Shown in pieces: positions 1-10,583 of a DNA stretch of 64,000 bases (positions within the stretch are counted from its first letter, which is position 1; each line of letters opens with the position of its first letter). Location of the stretch: positions 744,001 to 808,000 of the forward strand of contig JAMXDE010000008.1 of NCBI GenBank assembly GCA_026770025.1, in the 5' to 3' direction. The translations under genes were made by a program, and so were the position numbers. The notes under the pieces are model-generated. The model ran no database searches, was not told where the DNA came from, and saw only the letters and a program-made list of their open reading frames with translations. Source of the stretch: Craspedostauros australis (Eukaryota; Bacillariophyta; Bacillariophyceae; Mastogloiales; Achnanthaceae).

Positions 1-519
1 CGTTCCTTGCCAACATTCATTGCACCATGAATGGCAATCAGCAGTCTGCACGGTACCAATCGCACAAGCTGACATTCGAAGAATACATCAACCTGATCCC
101 ATGATCATACACACAGTTAGAATTAATGAGGTACATGTAATACGTATTCGACTAACTATTATGTAGTACTCATGGCGCGCGGGCATTTGTGTTGTGTGGG
201 TTGTGCTGCGTGCGGTGAGCGAATGCTGGGAATGGTTTTCTGATGGAATGCATGTCAACGCGGAAGGAAGCATGCAGCTGTGCGCACAAGGGATTCAGTG
301 CATCGGCTTCTCTACTTGGTGTCGCTCTGTATGCTGTGGCGGAGTGTCTTGTGCGTGGAGAGAGGAATGGATGGATGCATGCATTGAAGGATGGATCGGC
401 GAATTGGATCGGCGAAAGTATCGACGAATGGGTGGGTTGATGTGTTGCGAAATGTGAGGGGTTGCGGGAAAGAAGGTATGGAATGTGGAAATATGCAGAG
501 ACGAAAGAATGGGTGAGTA
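1..519. other. No gene seen
   Basis: Only short overlapping reading frames with no recognisable product. It lies 3' of the minus-strand gene that ends at 520, so part may be its 3' UTR. Confidence 0.5.
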
Positions 520-806
520 TCATTTTCCCGCGTCGTCGTTGCCGTTGCGGCTGTTGCTGTTCTTGCCGTCGCCGTCATTGTTGTTGTTGTTGTTGTTGTG
601 GTTGGTGTCGGTGTTGGTGTTGTGGTTCTGGTGGTGTCGAGCTTCGGACATGGCATTGACGAGAGACCTGACATCGGATGAGAGTTGCATTTGCGACTCG
701 CGCAACTGCGAGGTCTCGCGCTGCATCCGGTTCCTATCCTCCTCCAGATGGCGGTTCATGTTGAGCATCATTTGTTGCTGATTCAACATGAGCTGGAGGA
801 GATCGC

Positions 807-855
<49 letters not shown>

Positions 856-2151
856 GGTGGTGGTGGTGGTGTTGCCATCATTGGAAGCCGCTGCCCCCAC
901 AGTTGGAGCGAGTGGAGAAGCGGCGAGCGATGCTGCAATCGGAGAATTTTCTCCGCGTTCCGCACGAATCGGAGGCGTGGCCGTAGCGAGCCATGCCTGA
1001 AACTGACGCTGAGTTTCGTCGAGCTTCTCCAGGAGACCAACTGTGCACTGGATCTGCTGCTTGGCATTTCGCACTTGGTTCGGGGAAGTCGCCACCTCCA
1101 CAGACGACAAACTCGAGGTCGTGTCGTCGCCATTGCTCGCCACCACATTCTGTTGCCGCGCCGTTTCCGCTGCTCCACGCGCAGCCACATTCTGTTTCCG
1201 CGCCGTTGCTGCTGCTCCAGCTTGTGTCTGCGTTTGAGGAGGGCGCAGTCCTAGCATGCGATACTGCTGCCTTGCAGTGATCCTCTTGCGCCCAGCAATT
1301 CTTGTCTGCGATGCAATGACATCGTCAATGTACTCCTGGCGCTCCTGCTGCAGGGCAGTGAGGTCGTCCAGCCACAATTTCACACTCTCAGCCATGCCGC
1401 TCCTGCGAGGATGGGTGTGATTGTACAGAGCTGTGAACTTCATGAGATTTTCGAATCTCCCCTTCAGCCCTTTCTCTTGTGGGACAGTGGGGAAGACTGT
1501 CGAATTCTCAACGTGCACCGCGTTGCGGATCGCGCTCCATGCCACTCCGATTGGCGGTATCCAAGGCTTTTTCAGAGTCCTGGTGACAACGTCAATGAGG
1601 ATTCGGTCGCATGGCTGGGGGTTCACGAGCCATGGGAAGTGGTCCACCTTCCCCTTGAGATTGTAGTACATGGGAGGGAAGAATTTTCGTCTGGATTTGC
1701 GGACGATGGGAGAGGTTGGCGTGTTGCCATCACTGGCTGTCGCCACCGCAGACGATATGGAAGGTGCAGGTGCCTTCTTGCGACGGTACGCCCGCTTCTT
1801 GTTTTTGTTGCTGCTGCTGCTGTTGCTGTTGCTTGGTGGCGATGGTTCCGCCGGAGGCTGATGGGTGACTGATGGCGAAGTATGAGGCTTGCCAGAGTCG
1901 GTCATCGCGTCGACGTTGTCGCCGTTGCTCGCGTCGAAGGCAGCACCAACTTTGGCTTGAGGCTGTGCCACCGTGAACCTGAAAGTGCAGCGTTCGAAAC
2001 CAGGTGGGAGTTTCTCATCCTTGCCCAACACTGATGGTGGGAAGACGAAGGTCGCTGGTGTGCCAGTCGTTCCACTTGGTGTGACCTCGCTGTCGCTGTT
2101 GGTCTCCGACGGAGCAATGGATGGATCCGTGGGAGGAGGAGAGCCGTCCAT
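520..2151 (-). CDS. Low-complexity protein with a possible Myb/SANT-like core
   Basis: Single-exon frame of 543 residues with a true ATG at 2151 and TGA at 520. Residues 1-115 are Ser/Thr/Pro-rich and acidic. A basic patch (KKRAYRRKK) lies near 120-130. The only ordered-looking part is about 155-300, with a pattern of conserved aromatic and basic residues (W-x-x-I, then LKGRFENLMKF, then WLDDLTALQ) resembling the Myb/SANT-like or trihelix DNA-binding proteins often linked to Harbinger elements in algae. That comparison is inference. Downstream come long Thr and Asn homopolymers, a predicted coiled coil (DLLQLMLNQQQMMLNMNRHL region) and an Asn/Asp-rich tail. I do not recognise a named family. 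A DNA-binding role is the best guess; a structural disordered protein is the alternative. Confidence 0.7.
807..875. repeat. Coding trinucleotide repeats (GTT)n then (GGT)n
   Basis: Two adjoining pure trinucleotide runs within the minus-strand gene at 520-2151. They encode an Asn run (AAC codons) preceded by a Thr run (ACC codons). Single-codon purity suggests replication slippage and likely length polymorphism. Confidence 0.9.
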
Positions 2152-3009
2152 GACGAATAGCAGGAAGAAGACTACGCGTCAGAAGCGACACGTGTGGTGG
2201 TATGTGGTGGGAATGTTGATGTCTCGTGCAAGGTGTTGGTCGATGTGGAGCATCGAGGTATAGTCATAAGGTGGGTTGTGATGGATGATTGTCTTGAGAT
2301 GAGAGAATCGAACGATGGTGATGTGACGGTGATGTGATGGCGATGTGATGGATGATGTTTTTCTCTTTGTTGTTCCAAAACGAACGCAAAAGTCTACGAT
2401 GGCGGCCAACGTAGACGGATGTGGAGGACAAGAAGGACTAAACTAGAACGAAATAACACAACATGATTGGCCAAAGTCTATTATCCATGTGGAAGTGACA
2501 CTTTTTCCGGGACTCTCTGAGTGGAATTGATTTCCATTTCTGCACCAGAAATGGAAATCAATTCCACTGAGCGAGGGGGTGATTTCTCGCCACCCCCGGA
2601 TAAATGTCGCTATCAGGTTATGACTCCCTCGCGGGAATGGCTGAGTGGAATGCGAAACCTCTCTACTGCCGCCGCTCCACAACACATTTGATCACTGGAA
2701 TGGCGCGAAGATGTGTGCGCAGAGAGGCAATACCGATACGGGAGGTGATGTCACAGTCCAAATACGCGTCGTCATAACATTACGGCCCACACAAGCGACG
2801 AAGGAAGAGGACCGTGTGGGAAGGAATGTGAACATCTTCCAGTTCCTTGCTCGCCCAAACCCGAGGTTGTTCAATCGAATGGCGTCCGAGCAGTTCCGCG
2901 ACACCAGCAGACGTCATCAGACATCACCGATCACAAACACACACCATACACAAACCATATCACACGAATATAAACATACCAAGGATACTCGCAGAACACT
3001 CAGAGCACG
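2152..3009. other. Divergent intergenic region
   Basis: Separates the minus-strand gene starting at 2151 from the plus-strand gene starting at 3010, so both promoters should lie here. It contains a perfect 23-bp-stem inverted repeat (2520-2568) and a GGGGGTG/CACCCCC pair just downstream. No coding frame is convincing. Confidence 0.5.
2520..2568. repeat. Perfect inverted repeat, 23-bp arms and 3-base loop
   Basis: Arm 2520-2542 and arm 2546-2568 are exact reverse complements around the loop CAC. The arms start AGTGGAATTGATTTCC and end with its complement. As RNA it would be a near-uninterrupted hairpin; as DNA a cruciform. It could be a short foldback element or a small-RNA precursor; the sequence alone does not decide. 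Confidence 0.9.
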
Positions 3010-5310
3010 ATGGTCTTGACGAAATCCAGTCCTGTAGGCGCTGTCGGCAGTAGCAAACACAGCCGCGAGGGAGGCCTCGTCTACCCACAGGCACATCCTC
3101 GTTGTGGAGATGGCATTTCTTGTAGTCTTCTCACCAACAGGGCCACTGCCAGCATCTTCACTGGAGCAACAGCTGTGCCGGCCAAAACCACGGCTGCTGG
3201 TGGAATGACCGCCGCCGCTGCCTTGGACGGGCGCGCAACCACCAATGCGCGATCGACGCCGTTTTTGACCAACGCCCCGCTGCCACAGAAGGAGAACGAC
3301 GCACCAAAACCGGGCGTCAGCGTGCTGGACTCGTACAGCTACCGGCAGCTCAAGACGATGGATCCGTCCACTGGCGAGCGTTTAATGATCGCCGAGCTCA
3401 ACCAGATGACGTTGGAAGATCGCAACCACATGTACGAAGACATCCACGGCGTCGCTCCCGACTTGGATGAATCGCCGGAAATCTTACGGACCAAGTTCCA
3501 GCTCATGCAGGACCGCATCGACAAGATCCGCACGAAGAAGGCGTACACGCAGGCGCACTTCATGAATCCGAGGTACACGAACGACCGCAAGCTGCGCTTG
3601 ATGTTCCTGCGTTCCACGTATATGGAACCAGACAAAGCGGCGAAGAACTTCGTGGCCTTCTTCGAATTCAAGCTTCAGCTGTGGGGCGTGGACAAGCTGG
3701 CGCGGAACATTGTGTACGCTGATCTGTCGAAAGAAGACAGAGAAGTGTACATGAGCGGGTGCTGCCAATTCTTTCCGGATACCAAGGATAGCATGGGCCG
3801 CGCTCTCTACTACGGTATCTTCACTGAAATCGTCTTCAGGAACAACGACAACTACGTGAGTTCATCCCCATGCGCTGCATGATTGTGTGCCACTTGCATG
3901 CGATACTGCTGTGCTGTTCGCTGTGGTCCAGACATGACCCATGGCCCGGTGGCCGACCGACCGACCGACGGCGGAGAACATCATTGCGTTATCGAAGCAC
4001 GCCGTGGCAATCGTCTTGCTACCTATGTCCTGTCACGTTGTGGCCCTTCCATGCCTTACTGGTACTCGTAATCATGTTCCAAGCCACCCACCTGACTTAT
4101 TGATGTCGATTCCATACCGTCCACTCACTCGTTCACTCACCCATCCATCATTCCATCCTTCCGTCTATATCCAACCGCCGAATGCGCAATCGCATGATAG
4201 CTGCGCGCGATTTGGTACGCCATCATGCAGGCGATGCACCGCTCAGAGGTTGCGCAGTCCAAGGGCGTCGTAGGGTGCTGTTACTGCGTCAACTTGGATG
4301 ATTATCGCCACTTGGTGACCATGGAATTCTTAATCGACGCGCCCAAGCTCAAGAATGTACTGCCAATACGCTATGCTGTTTTGCACAGTTGCTCCACTGA
4401 TAGCACTCTGATGAGAGCATCTGCGCTCATACTGCTGGCCTTTGAGAGAAGCACCAGGGTTCGATACCGCAGCCATTTCGGCACCCATCAGGAATGCCTG
4501 TATCATCTGCTGTCGTTCGGAGTGCCACCCCAAAGCTTTCCCGTCAATCAGCATGGCGAAATAATGAAGGAGTCTTTTCAGAGGAAGGCAGAGCGCTTCA
4601 TCGCGAACGAGGTTCACAGCCCCCGCACGATCGCACGCATAGCCTGCGAACAAGGCGAAAACAAGGAAGACGATAGGAGCACTGAGGAGGTAGCAGGCAT
4701 CGATTTCCCCACTTCGTTGGATGTTGTGTTGGGAAAGGGGCGTCCCTTTCAGGACTGGCCGGGAAACATCGAACTGACCAATCTCATCGACACCCATTAC
4801 CGCCCTATTTACGCGCAGAAGGGAAGCGACCAACGCGCCAAGTACGCCGTGACCATCGATGTCATCCGTCACATCCACAGCACAGGTGGGCGTTTCTTGA
4901 GACGCGTCCCAGCCAGCCTGGATGAGGCCAGCGGTGCCCAAGCCAGCAGAATGCCGGTGGAGAACACGGCGTCCTTACCCAGTTTGTGGGAGGTGGTCGA
5001 TGATAAAGCTGCGCGTTTGAAGATCTCGCATCTTCTCCGTGCAAAGGCTAGGAACTCAAGCAACTCCATGGCAACAAAGCCAGCAACGGCGAAACCGAAG
5101 CGCAGCAATACAAAGAGTGCAAAGCCAACGGCACAACCAGTTGCGACCAGAGCCGCTCAGAATCCGCCAGTTGACGCGCCAATGTCCGATGGAACGCTGG
5201 CACAAGATCACGTGGATCCGATAGAGTATGTTGAAGGGACCGGAGAACCGCTCACCATGGATGAAATCAACTTTCTGCTGGGAGAATCCAAGGATTTTCT
5301 CACTTGTTGA
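3010..5310 (+). CDS. CRAL-TRIO-like / DUF6824 diatom protein (two exons)
   Basis: Exons 3010-3855 and 4201-5310 join in phase 0 across a 345-bp intron (donor GTGAGT, acceptor ATAG), giving 651 residues. The junction reads ...RNNDNY|LRAIWYAIMQ, which restores a continuous domain. Residues about 130-410 resemble the CRAL-TRIO-like lipid-binding region common in diatom proteins (ALYYGIFTEIVFRN, then VVGCCYCVNLDDYRH). Residues about 455-565 match the diatom DUF6824 pattern as I remember it: DVVLGKGRPFQDWPGN, then RAKYAVTIDVI, GGRFL and WEVVDDKAARLKISHLLR. The N-terminal 90 residues and C-terminal 80 are Ala/Pro/Lys-rich and probably disordered. The biological role is unknown; the family is expanded in diatoms. 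It ends tail-to-tail with the next gene, 264 bp apart. Confidence 0.88.
3856..4200 (+). other. Intron of the DUF6824 gene
   Basis: 345-bp GT-AG intron (GTGAGT...GATAG). Chosen because both exon edges are in phase 0 and the joined protein continues the expected domain. It contains stop codons in the read-through frame, so retention would truncate the protein after the N-terminal half. Confidence 0.85.
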
Positions 5311-5574
5311 TGTCAATATTCTGCCTTACGAGTGTTCGTACGAACACAACAAGTTATCGATTGCTCCCCGCTTCCAACGGTGTCTGTCTTTGTTCGTTGG
5401 AGATGCATACGGATCTGATTTGAACAGGACACCGATGATGTTGTATCGTTCGACGGGTGGTTTGAATCGATTCAATTCTGCGAGTAGAAAATACTAGGGA
5501 GAGCGGGGGTACGAGCAGACTGAATCGTGTTTGGTCAAATCTAATCTTATCACTCACCGTACTTTTACGGGACT

Positions 5575-8313
5575 TTACAGGACTTCGCAAGCGTTTGGGT
5601 TTGGCCCAGGGCAGTCATCGCTTGCGTCGTCGATCACGTACGTCTTTGTCGCATCTCCACCACACAGCTCTGCCTGTGCACAACGTTTACATTCGTTGCC
5701 TGGTGTGCAGGTATCCTTCTTGATAAGGATATCATTGACTGCGGCGTTATTGTTGGCAAGCCCTACGCATGCTTCTTCTCCGATACATGCACCCTCCTCA
5801 ACGATCAAATTTCCTGCGATTTTTGGACCAACCGCGAACTCTGCATGCAGCACATTGCAAGTGAAAGTCCCTTGGCATGCATTCTTTCCAATGAAGATAT
5901 TTGCCACGATCGGTGACGTGGTAGCCCCCTGGCTAGTGCGGGAACCTAAATTGTTGCAGGCGCTTGTACCGCCAATGCATGCTCCTTCTTCCACTCGTAT
6001 GTTGCCAAAGACATTCTTTCCAACGCTGATGCAAGCATGCAATGCATTGTTGCAAGCTCGTGGTCCAATCACCCTGTATCCGACTTCGACATCAGCAGCT
6101 GGCTCTATCGGGCTAAACCACCCCAGTGCCTCACAAGGTCGATTGTCACTGCAGCTTTCAAGTATGATTGTGTCGGGGCGCATCGCGCCGCAAGCACGGG
6201 AGCCATTGCAAGACCCGTCGCTCACCGTCATCACGCCAGTTGTAGGCAAGGTGGTGCACACATTGCTACCGTCACAGCATGAGCCATTGCAAGCTGCACT
6301 CACCGCAGGCCCACTTCCAGTGTAGAGCTTCATGGTCGCCACTGTGTCCAACAACGCATTGGTCACACTCGCATCGTTCTTGATCTTGTTGAAACGTTTC
6401 TGTGCCACATCCAACGTCACGATGTTGGGAGTTGCTTCATCGTTGCATCCAAAGATACTCTTGATCATCTTCCCCTTGTCACCAAGACTGTCGATTGCGG
6501 CCACAAACTCTGTACATGTGTCTGTTGTACCATCGCAGAAGACCTCACCAGTGGTAATGATATTGAACGTCGATCCCGTATCTCCCGGACCCGCGAGACA
6601 TCCAACTTCCAAAGAGGTTCGGGGGATGATTGGCTGGGCGCTTGGCACAGCAGATGCCAAATTGGTGGGGCTGCTCGTTGGACTGGATGTGAGAGGTGTT
6701 GGAAAAGGAGTGGGGGAAAAAGTCGGACAGTCTGTGGGCAAGGTATCCTTGCCAACACAGTACTCATCCACCTTGTCTCCTGTTGGATTGTAGTTGGTGT
6801 CGCTTCCTCCCTTGGGACAGGCACCATCAACGTCACTGATAAGGTACACCTCATCAATAGCGCATTCAGTGTTCGTCATGCATCCTCTGCAGCTCTCAAC
6901 AGTGCTACATCCACCAGGAGGGACAATGATGTCCGTCTTCATCCTGTCGTTGAAACCCATCTTCTCACATGACCCATCAGCGGCGCAGCCACCATCGCCG
7001 ATGGCCAAGCTACCTGCAAGCTTGCCACCAGTACCGTGATTCACGGTCGAATGGGCATCCTTGCAGGCATTGCTGCCAACACAAGCATTCGAGCCAATGT
7101 GGATGTGGCTGCGGAAGCGGAAGGACGGGCCTGATTGTTCCACACGGCGTCCAGCTGAGTTACATGCTTCAGATCCGATGCATGCGCCAGGCTGGATGGT
7201 CACATCGCCATGGGATCGACGTCCCACTCCCTCGCAAGATCGAGAGCTGGTGCACGCCATCTCGCCAACGAAGGTGACTCCTGTGATGAAGGGATTGATC
7301 TCGTTCTCATTCATCAATTCACATGCACTCACGCCAGTGCAGGAGGAATCGAGGATGAGAGGATTGGGGCCCATGTCCTTGCAAGCGCTGTCGCCGGTAC
7401 ATGCAGTGACTGCGATGGTCATGAATGGAGGAGAGTCGGAGGCAGAACCGGTGGCTGAGGTGCATCCCGAAGATCCTTGGCAGCATGGATCGATTGCGGG
7501 TGGCGACTGGGCCATCCCGATGGCCATGCAGGTCGCCTTCATCGCGTCCGGTCTCTCGGTGATGAGGGTCGGCTTGGTGGTAGCGACCAGGGTCAATTGG
7601 CCAGCAAGGATATCGCTGGATGCGTACTGGTTGAAGAGCTTGCGTGCCGCTCCTTCGCCGAGGTCTCCTGCGCATCCGAAGAAGTTCTGCAAATCTGCGG
7701 ACTCTTTGACGGCGGTGACGGCCTCGCGGCAGGATGGCTTGGCGGGATTGCAGATGATGGTCTTGGTACTGGCTTCTTCTGGCGTGAGGGCAGTGTCGCC
7801 ATCTGGTTGGCAAGAGACTTCGATGGTGGAGTCGAAGGTGATTGCGATTGGGGCAGCTGATGGCTTGGATGCTGGCATGAGAGTGGGCTGGGAGGTGGGA
7901 GAAGAGACTGTTTGGGTGGCCGGTGGCATCGAGGGCATCTCGGTTGGCGAGGTGGTCGGTGGGCCTGTTGGTGACGCGCCCGCCTCATCTGTGGGAGATG
8001 AGGTCGGGGGACCCGTGGAGCTGGTAGTGGTCGGGCTGGCGGTCGGTGGTCCAGTCGGCAATGAGGTTAGTTCGGACACCTCTATGTCAGTCGGCTGTGC
8101 CGATGGTGACGCGTGGTTGAACTTGTTGTTCTTCCCAGTCTTGGTGTTGCCGACGTCGAGATCAGTCCTGAGCTTGCGAGTGGCTCGCAATGCCAGGTGC
8201 ATTTCATCAGCTGCATCTGTAATCTTGCGTCCATTGAGGCGAGCTTCGGTCATTGCCATGAAGATGACAAGGAGAGTAGCGGTGGTTGCGATTGTCTTGG
8301 TGTTGATCATCAT
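5575..8313 (-). CDS. Secreted Pro/Thr-rich, Cys-repeat protein
   Basis: Single exon of 912 residues, ATG at 8313 and TAA at 5575. It starts with a signal peptide (hydrophobic TTATLLVIFMAMTEA, cleavage near residue 24). A Pro/Thr/Ser-rich linker (about 75-150, many S-P-T and P-T-x-x-P units) follows. Two homologous modules are next, about 157-520 and 575-912, separated by a second S-P-T linker. Each module carries repeated Cys-pair units about 25-45 residues apart, such as ACIGSEACNSAG, ACVGSNACKDA and SCTGVSACELM, within beta-rich segments. Such proteins are abundant in diatoms and are probably cell-wall or extracellular-matrix components; that role is inference. The S-P-T linkers are likely O-glycosylated. 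The two modules look like an internal duplication. No transmembrane anchor is seen at the C-terminus. Confidence 0.85.
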   Translation of the reverse strand: MMINTKTIATTATLLVIFMAMTEARLNGRKITDAADEMHLALRATRKLRTDLDVGNTKTGKNNKFNHASPSAQPTDIEVSELTSLPTGPPTASPTTTSSTGPPTSSPTDEAGASPTGPPTTSPTEMPSMPPATQTVSSPTSQPTLMPASKPSAAPIAITFDSTIEVSCQPDGDTALTPEEASTKTIICNPAKPSCREAVTAVKESADLQNFFGCAGDLGEGAARKLFNQYASSDILAGQLTLVATTKPTLITERPDAMKATCMAIGMAQSPPAIDPCCQGSSGCTSATGSASDSPPFMTIAVTACTGDSACKDMGPNPLILDSSCTGVSACELMNENEINPFITGVTFVGEMACTSSRSCEGVGRRSHGDVTIQPGACIGSEACNSAGRRVEQSGPSFRFRSHIHIGSNACVGSNACKDAHSTVNHGTGGKLAGSLAIGDGGCAADGSCEKMGFNDRMKTDIIVPPGGCSTVESCRGCMTNTECAIDEVYLISDVDGACPKGGSDTNYNPTGDKVDEYCVGKDTLPTDCPTFSPTPFPTPLTSSPTSSPTNLASAVPSAQPIIPRTSLEVGCLAGPGDTGSTFNIITTGEVFCDGTTDTCTEFVAAIDSLGDKGKMIKSIFGCNDEATPNIVTLDVAQKRFNKIKNDASVTNALLDTVATMKLYTGSGPAVSAACNGSCCDGSNVCTTLPTTGVMTVSDGSCNGSRACGAMRPDTIILESCSDNRPCEALGWFSPIEPAADVEVGYRVIGPRACNNALHACISVGKNVFGNIRVEEGACIGGTSACNNLGSRTSQGATTSPIVANIFIGKNACQGTFTCNVLHAEFAVGPKIAGNLIVEEGACIGEEACVGLANNNAAVNDILIKKDTCTPGNECKRCAQAELCGGDATKTYVIDDASDDCPGPNPNACEVL

Positions 8314-9303
8314 GATTGCAGTGATGGATTATTTGTCGTTGAGTGGTGGAGTTTGCTGGTGCTGTCGTTTTCAATTCGAATTGGAGCTTGTTGATTTTGT
8401 GAGGAGGGCGATGATGGTGATGATGCTCCTTCCTCCCGTCCCACCTTCAAACGATGCCAAAAGCCAGGGGACCCCGCAGGTTGCAGTTGTGGGACCCCAT
8501 ACTGTTGGTGCTGTGCGCCTTGCCGTACCTGGTTGGCTTGAGTTCAGTTGAGTTCAGTTGTGTGTCTCCACTCATCGTGGAATCCATTCTGCGACGTCTT
8601 GAAATGCATGGTCAAGGTCAGCCACGAGGACGATCGAAATCTACGAGTTTGCGCGTTGATGCTCGTAGAGAGCTGATAGAGAGAGTTGACAGAGAGACAT
8701 ATCACCCCACATCGGGGAGGACGCTCCTCTGTTTCCCCACGCTCGCATCCCTTCTGTTCTTTCATTGCCTTTGATCTTGTTTCGTGAGTTTCGCACTTTC
8801 TCATGTTTCCTCACAACTGTATCATCTCCGACAATCATGTCACGCCAACATCATTGGATCTTGTGGTGCTCTTTGAGTTTGGGATTCTTAAACGAACCAA
8901 AGTGATCGTGGGAGAACAAGATAACGGAGTTGCGGTGATTATATATTCTTCTCAATTAATGGAACCAATTGCATACTGTGGTCCATCTAGTCAAACCGGC
9001 GTCTTTGCTCTTTTCTCTCTTTCCTCGCAGCTGTTGTCTTAGTTTCCGCAGGCATGCGAGTATGGTCATCCATTCTCCGTGTGATTCTCACTACATCTTT
9101 TGTTCTATAATAGTGGAATATTGCATGCTGGGTGATGGTCTTGTGAGGCGAAAATGCAGCGGCGTTTTGGCTGTCGAGGCAGTTGGAGCAAGTGTCCAAT
9201 GAAAATCTTGGGACAAAATCGAAACCGTGGAACGACCAGAATGTGTACCTGCCGCTCGGTACAACCATGAACAGATTTTCATGTGGGAGCGCGCAAAAAA
9301 AGT

Positions 9304-9379
9304 GATAGCAACAGTCAATTCAATTGGGTTGAAAAAGGAAGCGATAGCAACAGTCAATTCAATTGGGTTGGAAAAGGGA
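9304..9379. repeat. 39-bp tandem duplication
   Basis: Two copies of a 39-bp unit beginning GATAGCAACAGTCAATTC, at 9304 and 9343, differing at only a few bases. The second copy runs directly into a perfect inverted repeat. Confidence 0.85.
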
Positions 9380-9400
9380 CATACTACAGAGTATGTCCCT
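9375..9400. repeat. Perfect 11-bp-stem hairpin
   Basis: AGGGACATACT, loop ACAG, then AGTATGTCCCT. The stem is a perfect match and no U-tract follows, so a bacterial-type terminator reading is not appropriate. Confidence 0.85.
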
Positions 9401-10583
9401 CTCATATTCTTGTTCATTTCGCCGTACCATTTTGGATATTTTCCTCTGCACGGTCATCTTCTCTTCTTCTTTCCTTGGCTCCATTCATCTTCAGGTTGGA
9501 GGCCCGGCTGTGGATGGGTTGAATCACCTGGTATTCGTGCTTTGATTGGCGATGTCCTACCTTGCTTTGGTTCATGTGAACGCAGAATGGCCGCACATAG
9601 TCGTACGTATGCAGAGTCCACCGTCCCAGGATGTGAAGCAACTGTTTCTGACAACGCTTCTACAGGCATTGTGGGAACAGCGACACACAGGTACGCCGAT
9701 ATTGAGAGCTGCGAGACGACATGGCTGATCAGAATCACATGGTATGAGTTGTTCATACCCACTGGGACTCACCATGCGCTCTCAGGTCGCTTTGAGCCTT
9801 GAGCACTCCATATGTACGAGCATTTGCGTGTGATCGGATGTTGTCTAGTTTGGATATCTGCTTTCGAATATTTTGTCACATCGTGTCACAACATCACGAA
9901 AAGATCCAAGAAAAAGTGCTGGAGTCGTGGTTCTGGTTGAATCCGAATCACACACATGAAAAGCAAAGCCGCACTTTGCTTTGTTGTGCTGTTGGCACAT
10001 CCAAGAACATTTGTTATCACTTCGTTGCAACGGAAGCAAAGTGTGTACCACTCGCACGATGCACATGCTCACGCCGTGTCACTGTTCTCGTTTTGTGGGT
10101 TCTTTGTCCCACCATCCTCCTCGTGAACAACAGCATCTTCTTGTGGGGTGTTCTGATTATTGAAACGTGACACCAACACGGCGAAGGGAGTGCGAGCGTT
10201 CCCAAGATCGCGACCCAAGACCAAATCGAACGAGGTGGTGGCGGAAATGCAAAACAACCCGCCAACAGAGCGCGGATGAGAGTCGGGCGCGACAATCGTG
10301 TGCCAACGCGGCACTTCTTCATTGCTGCCATCATCGTGAGCGCCATCAGTGACATCGACACGATGGATAGCAGCATCCGAGTCATGGACACTTTCCTCTC
10401 ATTTATTCCATCTTGCCTTTCGGGCAATTGCATCAAAGCACGTGCCCACAGCTATAGCCGGACTGAAACCAACACTGATACCCTCCCCCACCTCCTTGCC
10501 ACCACCGTCATCGCCACCACCGTCATCGCTACCCACGCCATCACATATCTGTTGTGAAAACATCGACCCAAACCAACTCAACC

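Larger units (their letters stand above)
8314..10583. other. Long intergenic region, no gene seen
   Basis: About 2.3 kb between divergent genes, holding promoters for the secreted protein (minus) and the first MORN gene (plus). It contains a 39-bp tandem repeat and an adjoining perfect hairpin near 9.3-9.4 kb. Candidate frames of 120-190 codons lack a good start or recognisable sequence. Confidence 0.5.

Noticed and set aside
9375-9400. Rho-independent terminator
   Set aside because: The genome is eukaryotic and no T-tract follows the stem.
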